Source: Proteobacteria bacterium UBA6920 (lineage in GTDB: Bacteria; Pseudomonadota; Gammaproteobacteria; SG8-11). From it: a stretch of DNA of 11,279 nucleotides. Below are positions 1 to 6,380 of this stretch, one piece after another (position 1 is the first letter of the stretch; the number at the start of each line of letters is the position of its first letter). The stretch is taken from the NCBI GenBank assembly GCA_002448875.1, contig DKAS01000125.1, positions 21,010 to 32,288 on the forward strand, in the 5' to 3' direction. The notes beneath the pieces were generated by a model, which saw nothing but the letters and a program-made list of their open reading frames with translations, made no database searches and was not told where the DNA came from. The position numbers and the translations under genes were made by a program.

Positions 1-524
1 TCGTCGAGCAGCAGCAGATCGGAGCGGCACATCAGCGCCTGCGCCAGGTTCAGGCGCATACGCCAGCCCCCGGAAAATTGCCTTACCGCCTGCAGCTCCT
101 GTGCGCTGCTGAAACCCAGGCCGTGCAACAGCTTGCCGGCGCGGCTGGTGGCGGTGTAGCCGTCGATGGTGTCCAGGTCCAGATACAACTGGGCCAGCGC
201 CTCGCCGTCATCGGCGTCTTCCGCTCGTTGAATCCTGGCCTGCAATTGCCGCAGTTCGCGGTCACCGTCGATGACGTAGTCCAGCGCGGTTTGATCGACC
301 GCCGGCGTTTCCTGGGCGACATGAGCGATGGTGGTGGCCGGCGGCAGCGAAAAGCTGCCGCCGTCGGCCTGCAATTCGCCACGAATCAGGGCGAACAGGC
401 TGGATTTACCCACGCCATTGGCGCCGGTGATGCCCACCCGCTGCCCGGCGTGGATCACGCAGTCCACGTCGTGCAGCAACTCGCGCACGCCGCGCCGCAG
501 GCTCAGGCGGGTGAATTTCAGCAC
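1..524 (-). CDS. ABC-F family ATP-binding protein (YheS-like), N-terminal part, cut by window edge
   Basis: Partial gene; 174 codons are visible and the 3' part lies beyond base 1. ABC-F proteins are soluble twin-ATPase factors that act on the ribosome rather than in transport. The visible part is most of the first nucleotide-binding domain: Walker A GANGVGKS at residues 34-41, a Q-loop in VAQETP (about 69-74), the ABC signature FSGGWRMR (150-157) and Walker B LLLLD ending at residue 174. The stretches DYVIDGDRELRQL and MRLNLAQALMCRSDLLLLD closely match the YheS branch as I remember it. I chose the GTG at 522-524 because it gives the family's usual N-terminus (VLKFTRLSLRRG) and has a GAGG six bases upstream. 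It starts 48 nt after the rhlE stop on the same strand, so co-transcription with rhlE is likely. Whether the second ATPase domain is intact cannot be seen. Confidence 0.93.
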   Translation of the reverse strand, partial: MLKFTRLSLRRGVRELLHDVDCVIHAGQRVGITGANGVGKSSLFALIRGELQADGGSFSLPPATTIAHVAQETPAVDQTALDYVIDGDRELRQLQARIQRAEDADDGEALAQLYLDLDTIDGYTATSRAGKLLHGLGFSSAQELQAVRQFSGGWRMRLNLAQALMCRSDLLLLD

Positions 525-572
525 CGGTCGCCTCGCAACCGGGAATGCGGCGCGGTCGGAGCGTGCATTGCC

Positions 573-2036
573 TTAGCGGGAACGATTGCCCGAATGGTGA
601 TGTTGCGGACGCGCCGCCCCTTGCCCGGGACGACCGCCCCCTGAGCGTGACCCACGCCCGCCCTGCGGGCGCTGGCCGTTGCCCTGGCTGCGACCGCCAT
701 TGCCCTGGCTGCGACCGCCATTGTTCTCGTTACGGCCGCCACTACCCTGGCCGCGACCGCCATTGCCCGTGTTACGGCCGCCATGGCCCTGGCTGCGCCC
801 ACCGTCGCCCGCGTTACGACCGCCATTGCCCTGGCTGCGACCGGCATTGCCACCGCCTTGACCACGGCGGCCCAGAATAATGGGTTCCGGTTTGATCGTC
901 GGATCCGGCTCATAGCCGGCGACCACGCTGCGGGGAATTTCCCGCCGCAGCAGTTTTTCGATATCGCGCAGGAAGGCATGCTCGTCGACGCAAACCAGCG
1001 ACAGGGCTTCGCCTTCGTTGCCGGCGCGGCCGGTGCGGCCGATACGGTGCACATAGTCTTCCGGCACGTTGGGCAGCTCGTAGTTCACTACATGCGGCAG
1101 CTGATCGATGTCCAGACCGCGGGCGGCGATGTCCGTGGCCACCAGCACGCGCACGGCATTGTTCTTGAAATCGGCCAGCGCCCGGGTACGGGCGCCCTGG
1201 CTCTTGTTGCCGTGGATGGCGGCGGCGGTGATGCCGTCTTTTTCCAGTTGTTCGGCCAGGCGGTTGGCGCCGTGTTTGGTGCGGGTGAACACCAGCACCT
1301 GCTTCCAGTTCTGCGAGCCGATCAGGTAAGACAGCAGCTCGCGCTTGCGATTACGGTCCACCGGATGTACTACCTGCGAGACGCGCTCGGAGGCGGTATT
1401 GCGCCGCGCCACCTCGACCAGCGCGGGCTGGTGCAGGAAGCTTTCGGCCAGCTTCTTGATATCGTCGGAGAAGGTGGCGGAGAACAGCAGGTTCTGCCGC
1501 CGCTTGGGCAGCAGGTCGAGAATCTTGCGGATGTCGCGGATGAAGCCCATGTCCAGCATACGGTCCGCCTCGTCGAGGATGAGGATTTCCACCCGCGACA
1601 GGTCCACCGTATTCTGCGATACATGGTCCAGCAGACGGCCGGGGGTGGCGACCAGCAGGTCGACGCCGCGGCGCAATTGCTGAATCTGCGGGTTGATGCC
1701 GACACCGCCGAACATCACCGCCGAGCGCAAGGGCAGGTATTTGCCATAGGTTGCCACGTTCTCGGCCACCTGGGCGGCCAGTTCACGGGTAGGGGTCAGC
1801 ACCAGGGCGCGCAGCGGGCGAAATTTGCCCGTGGCTTTGTTTTGACTCAGCAAGTGCAGAGTCGGCAGGGTAAAGCCGGCGGTCTTGCCGGTACCGGTTT
1901 GCGCGCCGGCCAGCAGGTCGCGCCCCTGTAAAACCAGCGGGATGGCCTGGGCCTGAATGGGGGTGGGGTCGCTATAGCCCTGATCGGCTACAGCACGCAG
2001 CAGTTCGGCCGACAGGCCGAGGGAATTGAATGACAT
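573..2036 (-). CDS. rhlE: DEAD-box ATP-dependent RNA helicase, RhlE type
   Basis: 487-residue cytoplasmic RNA helicase that unwinds short RNA duplexes using ATP; RhlE-type enzymes assist ribosome assembly and RNA turnover. All core motifs are present in order: Q motif with an N-terminal F (about residues 3-30), motif I AQTGTGKT (45-52), Ia PTRELA (82-87), Ib TPGR (131-134), II DEAD (155-158), III SAT (186-188), [12 protein letters not shown] (300-310) and [10 protein letters not shown] (330-337). After residue 390 comes a ~95-residue low-complexity tail of Gly, Arg, Asn, Ser and Gln, built from seven-residue units GRSQGNG/GRNxGxG, ending in a His/Arg-rich stretch; such basic tails usually bind RNA. 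The start ATG has AAGG about 7 nt upstream. It heads a probable operon with the ABC-F gene downstream. The RhlE assignment rests on overall resemblance (start [16 protein letters not shown], tail type); the RhlB/SrmB branches fit less well. Confidence 0.95.
   Translation of the reverse strand: MSFNSLGLSAELLRAVADQGYSDPTPIQAQAIPLVLQGRDLLAGAQTGTGKTAGFTLPTLHLLSQNKATGKFRPLRALVLTPTRELAAQVAENVATYGKYLPLRSAVMFGGVGINPQIQQLRRGVDLLVATPGRLLDHVSQNTVDLSRVEILILDEADRMLDMGFIRDIRKILDLLPKRRQNLLFSATFSDDIKKLAESFLHQPALVEVARRNTASERVSQVVHPVDRNRKRELLSYLIGSQNWKQVLVFTRTKHGANRLAEQLEKDGITAAAIHGNKSQGARTRALADFKNNAVRVLVATDIAARGLDIDQLPHVVNYELPNVPEDYVHRIGRTGRAGNEGEALSLVCVDEHAFLRDIEKLLRREIPRSVVAGYEPDPTIKPEPIILGRRGQGGGNAGRSQGNGGRNAGDGGRSQGHGGRNTGNGGRGQGSGGRNENNGGRSQGNGGRSQGNGQRPQGGRGSRSGGGRPGQGAARPQHHHSGNRSR
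661..849 (-). repeat. 21-bp tandem repeats coding the RhlE tail
   Basis: About nine in-frame 21-bp units lie head to tail, with unit starts at 661 (degenerate), 682, 703, 724, 745, 766, 787, 808 and 829. The units at 682 and 703 are identical; 745 and 829 differ from them by one base each. Type A (plus-strand core CCCTGGCTGCGACCGCC) encodes GRSQGNG-like and type B (core GTTACGGCCGCC) encodes GRNxGxG-like residues. From 724 to 849 A and B alternate, giving a 42-bp higher-order repeat of about three copies. All lengths are multiples of three, so copy-number changes would not break the frame. Confidence 0.9.
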
Positions 2037-2068
2037 AAAACGCCTTTTCAGATTTGGGTTACCGCCTG

Positions 2069-2088
2069 CCCAAAGCCGGAGCTTTGAG
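2069..2088 (-). other. Hairpin in the rhlE leader
   Basis: The minus strand reads CTCAAAGC - TCCG - GCTTTGGG: an eight-base-pair stem (one G-U pair) closing a four-base loop, located 33-52 nt upstream of the rhlE start codon. No T-run follows, so it is not an intrinsic terminator. It may influence stability or translation of the leader; the function is unknown. Confidence 0.4.
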
Positions 2089-2181
2089 ACGGTCCAGGGG
2101 GGAACGAACTAAGTTTCTATCGAGGTGGACTGGGATGCCATACCGCGAGGAAGGGCACAGACCGACGTGTGCCGACGGCGC

Positions 2182-2210
2182 ATTCTAGCGAATAGCCGCA
2201 CGGGAGGGAA
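2182..2210 (-). promoter_or_regulatory. Possible sigma-70 promoter for rhlE
   Basis: On the minus strand a good -10 box TAGAAT (2182-2187) is preceded after 17 nt by TTCCCT (2205-2210), a weak -35 with three of six consensus bases. The TAGAATGCGCC context looks like many gammaproteobacterial promoters. Transcription would begin near 2175, leaving a leader of roughly 137 nt before the rhlE ATG. No stronger minus-strand candidate was seen between 2037 and 2336. Confidence 0.4.
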
Positions 2211-2272
2211 TAGTTTCTTGGGAAATGGGAAGATAAATTGTAAAAAATGCGTCAGATCAGGGAGCACTACCC

Positions 2273-2300
2273 TTGAATTTATGGGTAAAGTCCGTATATT
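2273..2300 (+). promoter_or_regulatory. Sigma-70-like promoter for the thioredoxin gene
   Basis: TTGAAT (2273-2278) and TATATT (2295-2300) are separated by 16 nt, each matching the sigma-70 consensus in four or five positions. Transcription would start near 2307, giving a ~30-nt leader with AGGT (2327-2330) six bases before the ATG at 2337. It points away from the possible rhlE promoter, so rhlE and the thioredoxin gene are divergent and share this 300-nt control region. Confidence 0.65.
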
Positions 2301-2336
2301 AGAAACCACTGAAAAACTAAATTAACAGGTGCCGCC

Positions 2337-2717
2337 ATGGTTCATGAAGCCACAAAGGAAAATTTCTCCGAACTCGTTGAAAAGAATGACATTGTTATCG
2401 TCGATTTCTGGGCGCCCTGGTGCGGTCCCTGCCGCTCGTTCGCCCCCACCTTCGAAGCCGCCGCCAAAGCTTCTCCTGATATCACCTTCGTGAAGGTGAA
2501 TACCGAAGAGCAGCAGGATCTGGCGGCCTATTTCCAGATTCGCTCCATTCCGACGCTGATGGTGTTCCGCGAAAAAATCATCGTTTTCGCTCAGCCCGGT
2601 GCCTTGCCCGCCAGCGCCCTGCAGCAATTGATCGGCCAGGTGAAGGAACTGGATATGGATCAAGTGCGTCGCGAGATCGCGGAAGAGCAAGCTGCAGCAC
2701 AGCCAGCCGCCGGCTGA
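2337..2717 (+). CDS. Thioredoxin-like protein with WCGPC active site and C-terminal extension
   Basis: 126-residue cytoplasmic thioredoxin-fold protein, predicted to reduce disulfides in partner proteins. The redox motif is FWAPWCGPC with C29 and C32, the cis-proline is P72 in SIPTL, and D23 sits at the buried-Asp position before the active site. There is no signal peptide, no zinc-binding N-terminal domain (unlike TrxC) and no TPR region (unlike YbbN/CnoX). Compared with the ~108-residue TrxA norm it carries about 18 extra residues after the last fold helix: a charged stretch (DQVRREIAEEQ) and an Ala/Pro tail. The helix after the cis-Pro strand lacks the usual GxxP pattern: PGALPASALQQLI follows FREKIIVFAQ. 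It is monocistronic with its own promoter. It is probably an accessory thioredoxin rather than the housekeeping trxA, so no symbol is given. Confidence 0.93.
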   Translation: MVHEATKENFSELVEKNDIVIVDFWAPWCGPCRSFAPTFEAAAKASPDITFVKVNTEEQQDLAAYFQIRSIPTLMVFREKIIVFAQPGALPASALQQLIGQVKELDMDQVRREIAEEQAAAQPAAG

Positions 2718-2721
2718 CGTC

Positions 2722-2790
2722 GGGCCGAACGCAGGCGTCCTGGCCACGCTGCCAAGGTGCCTGTGATGCGGCCTGATGTTAATTTTTTTT
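2722..2790 (+). terminator. Possible transcription end after the thioredoxin gene
   Basis: Starting a few bases after the thioredoxin stop, GGCCG (2723-2727) can pair with CGGCC (2769-2773), CAGGC (2732-2736) with GCCTG (2759-2763), and TGGC (2741-2744) with GCCA (2751-2754), making one long interrupted hairpin. A run of eight T lies at 2783-2790, but nine bases separate it from the stem, longer than in a classical intrinsic terminator. Treat it as a weak candidate. Confidence 0.3.
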
Positions 2791-2887
2791 AAGATCGGCG
2801 CTGCTGACCGCGCAGAAAAATGATTCGCGTGGTGAGCAGCTTTTCCGCTATTATTTTCCCGCCAATAAAGACACAAGAATCAGCGAC

Positions 2888-3005
2888 TGATCCCGGGGGC
2901 CATGGATCACGCGTAACGGGGTGGGCCCGCCGGGCCCATGGGATAGGGTAAACGGGCCGTGGCACGAACGTCACGGTTTCCATCGATAACGGGTCCGATA
3001 CCTAT
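2888..3005 (+). promoter_or_regulatory. Putative structured RNA leader of mgtE
   Basis: Three consecutive foldable elements precede the mgtE start. H1: TGATCC (2888-2893) with GGATCA (2904-2909). H2: TGGGCCC (2922-2928) with GGGCCCA (2932-2938), a perfect 7-bp GC stem over a 3-nt loop. H3: ATAGG(G)TA (2943-2950) with TACCTAT (2999-3005), which includes two bases of the start codon at 3004 and encloses a smaller stem, CCGTG (2957-2961) with CACGG (2972-2976). A pattern CCAT(G/C)GAT...AACGGG occurs three times (from about 2900, 2936 and 2980). No Shine-Dalgarno sequence stands out before the ATG. It does not match my memory of the M-box or other Mg2+ or guanidine riboswitches. Function as a regulator is inference from folding and position. 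Confidence 0.35.
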
Positions 3006-4437
3006 GCAGATGGAAAACACACAGGATCTGCTGCAGCGTCATCTCGAGGCGGTATTGAGCCTGCTGGACAAGCAGCGGCTGGTCAGCACCCTGGTGCACA
3101 GCCAGCAGCAACCGCGCGCCGATCTGGTGGAAACCCTGGTGCGCCGGCAGCATTCGGTGGAGCTGCGCGGCAAGCTGCGCAAACTGCATGATGCGGACAT
3201 CGCCCATATTCTTGAGTTGCTGCCGCTGGAAGAGCGCAAACTGGTGTGGCAGCACCTGGAGGGAGCGCAGGCGGCGGAAGTGTTCCTCGAGCTGTCGGCG
3301 CCCGTACGCGAGTTTCTCATCGGCAGCATGGAGCAGGACGACGTGGCGCAGCTGCTGTCCTACATCGATGCCGACGATCTTTCCTATATCAAGGATTCCC
3401 TTCCCGAAGCGGCGCTGGCCGAGCGCAGCAAATCGCTGACTTCGGAAGACCAGCGCTGGTTGCAATCCGCCGGTTCCTATGCCGAGGACTGTGTCGGCGC
3501 GCTGATGAGCAACGACATGGTCACGGTGCGTGAAAATCAGACCCTGGCACAGGCCCAGCAATTGCTGCGGCAGAGCGAAAATCTGCCTATCCATAACGAC
3601 AAGATGTTCGTGCTTGACGCCCGTGGCCTGCTTACCGGCGTGCTGCCGCTGCAGACCATTCTACTGAAGGATCCGGGCGCGCGGGTGGCGGATGTCATGG
3701 CGCGTGATGTGGTGCGTTTCCAGCCAGAGTCTCCCGCCGCCGAAGCCGCCGGCGCGTTTGAACGCTACGACCTGGTGTCGGCGCCGGTGGTCAACGAGCG
3801 CGGCAAGCTGCTGGGGCGACTGACCGTGGACGTGGTGATGGACTTCATCCGCGCCCAGTCCTCCGACGATGTTATCAACATGATGGGGGTGCGCGGCCAG
3901 GAAGACCTGTTCGCGCCCATCGTCGCCAGCGCCCGTAACCGCGGTACCTGGCTGATCGTCAATCTGCTGACCGGTTTCGTCGCCGCCACCATCATCGGCA
4001 TGTTCGCCGACACCATTCTACACGTGGTGGCGCTGGCCGCGCTGATGCCGGTGATCGCCAGCGTCGGCGGCAATACCGGCAACCAGACCACGGCATTGAT
4101 TATCCGCGGCATGGCCCGTGGTCAGGTGGGCAAGGGCAATCTGCGCAAACTGTTGTTCAAGGAAATCCAGGTGGGCATGCTCAACGGCCTGGCGCTGGGT
4201 TTGATCGTGGCGCTGGCGGCCCTGATTTTCTATCACAGCCTGCAACTCAGCCTGGTGATCGTTATCGCCATGATCATCACCCTGATGATCGCCGCCATCG
4301 TCGGCTTTCTGGTGCCAGTGCTGCTGGAAAAATTCGGTCGTGATCCGGCGCTGGGATCCAGCGTGCTGTTAACCGCCAGCACCGACAGTCTGGCGTTCTT
4401 CATCTTCCTCGGTCTGGCCACCCTGCTGTTGCCCTGA
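3004..4437 (+). CDS. mgtE: MgtE-family magnesium channel/transporter
   Basis: 477-residue inner-membrane protein predicted to pass Mg2+ (and possibly Co2+) into the cell. In order: cytosolic MgtE_N helical-repeat domain (about 25-155), two CBS domains (about 165-285), a linker helix, then five predicted membrane helices (about 315-477). Family signatures are clear: GGNTGNQ (355-361) and the last-helix STDSLAFF, whose D461 corresponds to the pore Asp that binds Mg2+ in characterised MgtE proteins. In that family the N and CBS domains bind Mg2+ and close the pore when Mg2+ is plentiful. The frame stays open back to a GTG at 2959, but the ATG at 3004 (or 3010) gives the usual N-terminus, so I chose 3004; neither has a good ribosome-binding site. 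No sigma-70 promoter was convincing: TATTAT at 2849-2854 lacks a proper -35. The likely transcript includes the structured leader. Confidence 0.93.
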   Translation: MQMENTQDLLQRHLEAVLSLLDKQRLVSTLVHSQQQPRADLVETLVRRQHSVELRGKLRKLHDADIAHILELLPLEERKLVWQHLEGAQAAEVFLELSAPVREFLIGSMEQDDVAQLLSYIDADDLSYIKDSLPEAALAERSKSLTSEDQRWLQSAGSYAEDCVGALMSNDMVTVRENQTLAQAQQLLRQSENLPIHNDKMFVLDARGLLTGVLPLQTILLKDPGARVADVMARDVVRFQPESPAAEAAGAFERYDLVSAPVVNERGKLLGRLTVDVVMDFIRAQSSDDVINMMGVRGQEDLFAPIVASARNRGTWLIVNLLTGFVAATIIGMFADTILHVVALAALMPVIASVGGNTGNQTTALIIRGMARGQVGKGNLRKLLFKEIQVGMLNGLALGLIVALAALIFYHSLQLSLVIVIAMIITLMIAAIVGFLVPVLLEKFGRDPALGSSVLLTASTDSLAFFIFLGLATLLLP

Positions 4438-4463
4438 TCGCCGCCGTCCCCCCCGCACCAGCC

Positions 4464-4477
4464 CCGTATATGCATAT
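4464..4477 (+). repeat. 14-bp palindromic repeat, copy 1 (upstream)
   Basis: CCGTATATGCATAT, with a 12-bp perfect palindrome TATATGCATATA inside (4467-4478). An identical 14-mer lies 189 bp downstream, over the start codon of the HAMP-PAS-GGDEF gene. Such an AT-rich palindrome stands out in this GC-rich gap and may be a protein-binding site. The ATG inside it opens a 26-codon frame (4470-4550) beginning Met-His-Ile, like the downstream gene, but there is no ribosome-binding site, so that peptide is doubtful. Confidence 0.6.
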
Positions 4478-4652
4478 AGCCTTGCCGCATAAAGCCGGCT
4501 GCGGCCGCGGCGACGTTAGTCGCTGCCGATGCTGCCGGCGATTGCCTTAAAGAAGTGTTCGCCCGCGGGCGACATAAAGTAGGCCCGGATGGTGTTTTCC
4601 GCGGTTCCAGCCGCCGGGCCTTGTCTGAGCCGCCCCTTCTGGAGGGTGTCCG

Positions 4653-4666
4653 CCGTATATGCATAT
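4653..4666 (+). repeat. 14-bp palindromic repeat, copy 2 (over start codon)
   Basis: Second perfect copy of CCGTATATGCATAT; the gene's ATG is bases 4659-4661 within it. A repressor bound here would block translation-start DNA and transcription passing through, and two copies could allow looping. The rest of the gap (4478-4652) holds a stem GCGGCGAC/GTCGCTGC (about 4507-4526) and a 14-bp GC palindrome TCGCCCGCGGGCGA (4559-4572), but no clear promoter or terminator. Confidence 0.6.
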
Positions 4667-6356
4667 CGGATTGCAAACCCGTTTGATCGCCAGCCTGCTT
4701 GGCGTTTTCTGTCTGACGCTGCTGCCCATGGGCTATGTGTTGCTGGACGACGCCCATAACCAGCAGGAGGTGGCACTGGCAGCAGAGACCACCATTGTCG
4801 CCCGGACGCTGGCCGGACTGAGCGGCGAAGCGCTGGAGCAGGCGGATATCCAGCGCCTGTGGTCATGGATGGATCTGCTGGTGTCGGAGGAAAAGTTCGT
4901 CTACGCCGCGCTGGTGGAGACTTCCGGCAAGGTGCTGGCGCATTCCAGCCATTATCTGGTCGGTCGTGACGGCGCGCTGCATGCCGGCGGTGGATCGGCG
5001 GCGGATCAAAGCCGCACGCTGGAGCACAAGGTGCGGGAAATCGTCCAGCCGGTGCTGGTCAACGGCGTGCATGTGGCGGATGTCTATGTGGGATACCATC
5101 AGGACGGCGTATGGCAGATCATGGAACACAGCGTTTTGCGCATCATTGGGGTGCTGCTGCTGAGTCTGGCTGCCATCAGCGGCGGGAGTTTCTATTTCAC
5201 CCGCAAGTTGATTCAGCCTATACGCTACCTCACCGGCGTCGTTTCCAATGTGTCGTACGAGCGGCATATCACCATGGAGAAACACGTGGTCAACCGTAAT
5301 GACGAAGTCGGTGTGCTGGCGCGGACATTCACCGATATGGCGGCACGGCTGTTCGACGTGAACCAGCGGTTGCGGGAGAAAAACCACGAGCTGGAATTGC
5401 GGGTGGACGAGCGCACCCACAAGCTGGTGGCCGCCAACCGGGAATTGAAGGAGGCGCAGCAGCGCATTCACGCCATCGTCGATCAGATCGCCGAGGGGGT
5501 GATCACTGCCGATGCCGATGACAGAATCATTTCCTGCAATTGCGCCGCCGAGCAGATTTTTCAGCACCCGCAGGAACAGTTGATCGGACGCACTTTTTTT
5601 TCACTGCTGGAAGACAGCGTCTGCCAGCCGCAGAAACTGGTGTCCGGCACCGGCGCCCATGAACTGGTGGGGCTGCGCCGGGAGGGGGAGCGGTTTCCGG
5701 TGGAGGTCGCGCTCAATACCATCTACATCGCCAGCCACTGCACCCATATCTTTGTGATCCGCGATATTTCCGAACACAAACGCCTGATCGACAATCTGGA
5801 ACACCTGGCCGATCATGATGCAGCCACCGGTTTATACAACCGCCACCATTTCGAACAGGAAATCGACCATCTCGTGGAACGGGCGCGGCGCGGCGCGCAG
5901 GATCAGTGCGCGCTGCTGCGTCTGGATCTGGATAACTATCGCCAGCTGCAGGACAGCCACGGCGGTGTCGCCGCGCAGATGCTGGGTGAACTGGCCGCCC
6001 TGTTGAAACTGCGTACCCGTCGTTCGGATGAACTCTGCCACCTGGAAGGCAATGAATTCGTACTGCTGCTGTACGGTATCACGCCGCAACAGGCGAAGCA
6101 GGTCGCCAGCGATTTCAAGAACTGCGTTCTCGACTACAGTCACCAGCATGCGGGCGACAGGCTGGCGTTCTCCTGTTCCATAGGTATCGCCATGATAGGC
6201 AAGACATCGGCGTCCGCGGAGCAGGTGTTGACCTTTGCCGACTATGCCTGCTACAAAGCCAGGCAGGCGGGGTCGAACCGGATTCACCTGTTTTACTATG
6301 ATGGCGATAGCACGGCTTCACCGCCTGCCGCCAGGCTGCGCGATATACGCGCCTGA
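4659..6356 (+). CDS. Membrane HAMP-PAS-GGDEF protein with degenerate (EGNEF) active site
   Basis: 565-residue inner-membrane signalling protein. TM1 is about residues 8-29, a periplasmic sensor region 30-155, TM2 about 160-180, HAMP 181-235, a charged coiled coil 235-270, PAS about 270-375 and a GGDEF domain 380-545. Active diguanylate cyclases carry GG(D/E)EF; here the motif is E463-G-N-E-F467, so the first Gly and the catalytic acid are both replaced, and cyclase activity is unlikely. The phosphate/metal region LDLDNY (422-427) survives, as does an RxxD inhibitory-site motif (R454-R-S-D457) five residues before EGNEF, which binds c-di-GMP in other proteins. No EAL or HD-GYP domain follows. 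A receptor or scaffold role is therefore more likely than synthesis. A GGAGG lies at 4641-4645, 13 nt before the ATG, longer than ideal. It follows mgtE by 221 nt on the same strand and is convergent with the permease gene. Confidence 0.9.
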   Translation: MHIGLQTRLIASLLGVFCLTLLPMGYVLLDDAHNQQEVALAAETTIVARTLAGLSGEALEQADIQRLWSWMDLLVSEEKFVYAALVETSGKVLAHSSHYLVGRDGALHAGGGSAADQSRTLEHKVREIVQPVLVNGVHVADVYVGYHQDGVWQIMEHSVLRIIGVLLLSLAAISGGSFYFTRKLIQPIRYLTGVVSNVSYERHITMEKHVVNRNDEVGVLARTFTDMAARLFDVNQRLREKNHELELRVDERTHKLVAANRELKEAQQRIHAIVDQIAEGVITADADDRIISCNCAAEQIFQHPQEQLIGRTFFSLLEDSVCQPQKLVSGTGAHELVGLRREGERFPVEVALNTIYIASHCTHIFVIRDISEHKRLIDNLEHLADHDAATGLYNRHHFEQEIDHLVERARRGAQDQCALLRLDLDNYRQLQDSHGGVAAQMLGELAALLKLRTRRSDELCHLEGNEFVLLLYGITPQQAKQVASDFKNCVLDYSHQHAGDRLAFSCSIGIAMIGKTSASAEQVLTFADYACYKARQAGSNRIHLFYYDGDSTASPPAARLRDIRA

Positions 6357-6380
6357 GGCGGCGCGGGGCTGCCCCGCCGC
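6357..6380. terminator. GC-rich hairpin between convergent genes
   Basis: The 24 bases between the GGDEF-gene stop and the permease stop are almost wholly self-complementary: GCGGGG (6362-6367) pairs with CCCCGC (6371-6376) over a 3-nt loop, and GGCG (6357-6360) can extend the stem. It could serve both strands, but there is no T-run on either side, so intrinsic termination is uncertain. Confidence 0.35.

Noticed and set aside
661..849. CRISPR-like array
   Set aside because: The units are contiguous 21-bp coding repeats without spacers, in frame with the helicase tail.
783..1931. A 382-codon open frame on the plus strand, opposite rhlE
   Set aside because: It is a shadow of the helicase gene's codon bias in GC-rich DNA; its residues are Ala/Gly/Arg/Gln-rich with no domain signature, while the opposite strand shows every DEAD-box motif.
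2959..3003. An upstream GTG start extending mgtE by 15 codons
   Set aside because: The extra residues do not match the family's N-terminus, and the GTG sits inside a predicted hairpin; ATG 3004 fits better. It cannot be fully excluded.
2888..3003. M-box (ykoK) Mg2+ riboswitch or guanidine riboswitch
   Set aside because: The conserved stretches I recall for these classes are not present, so I only report an unassigned leader.
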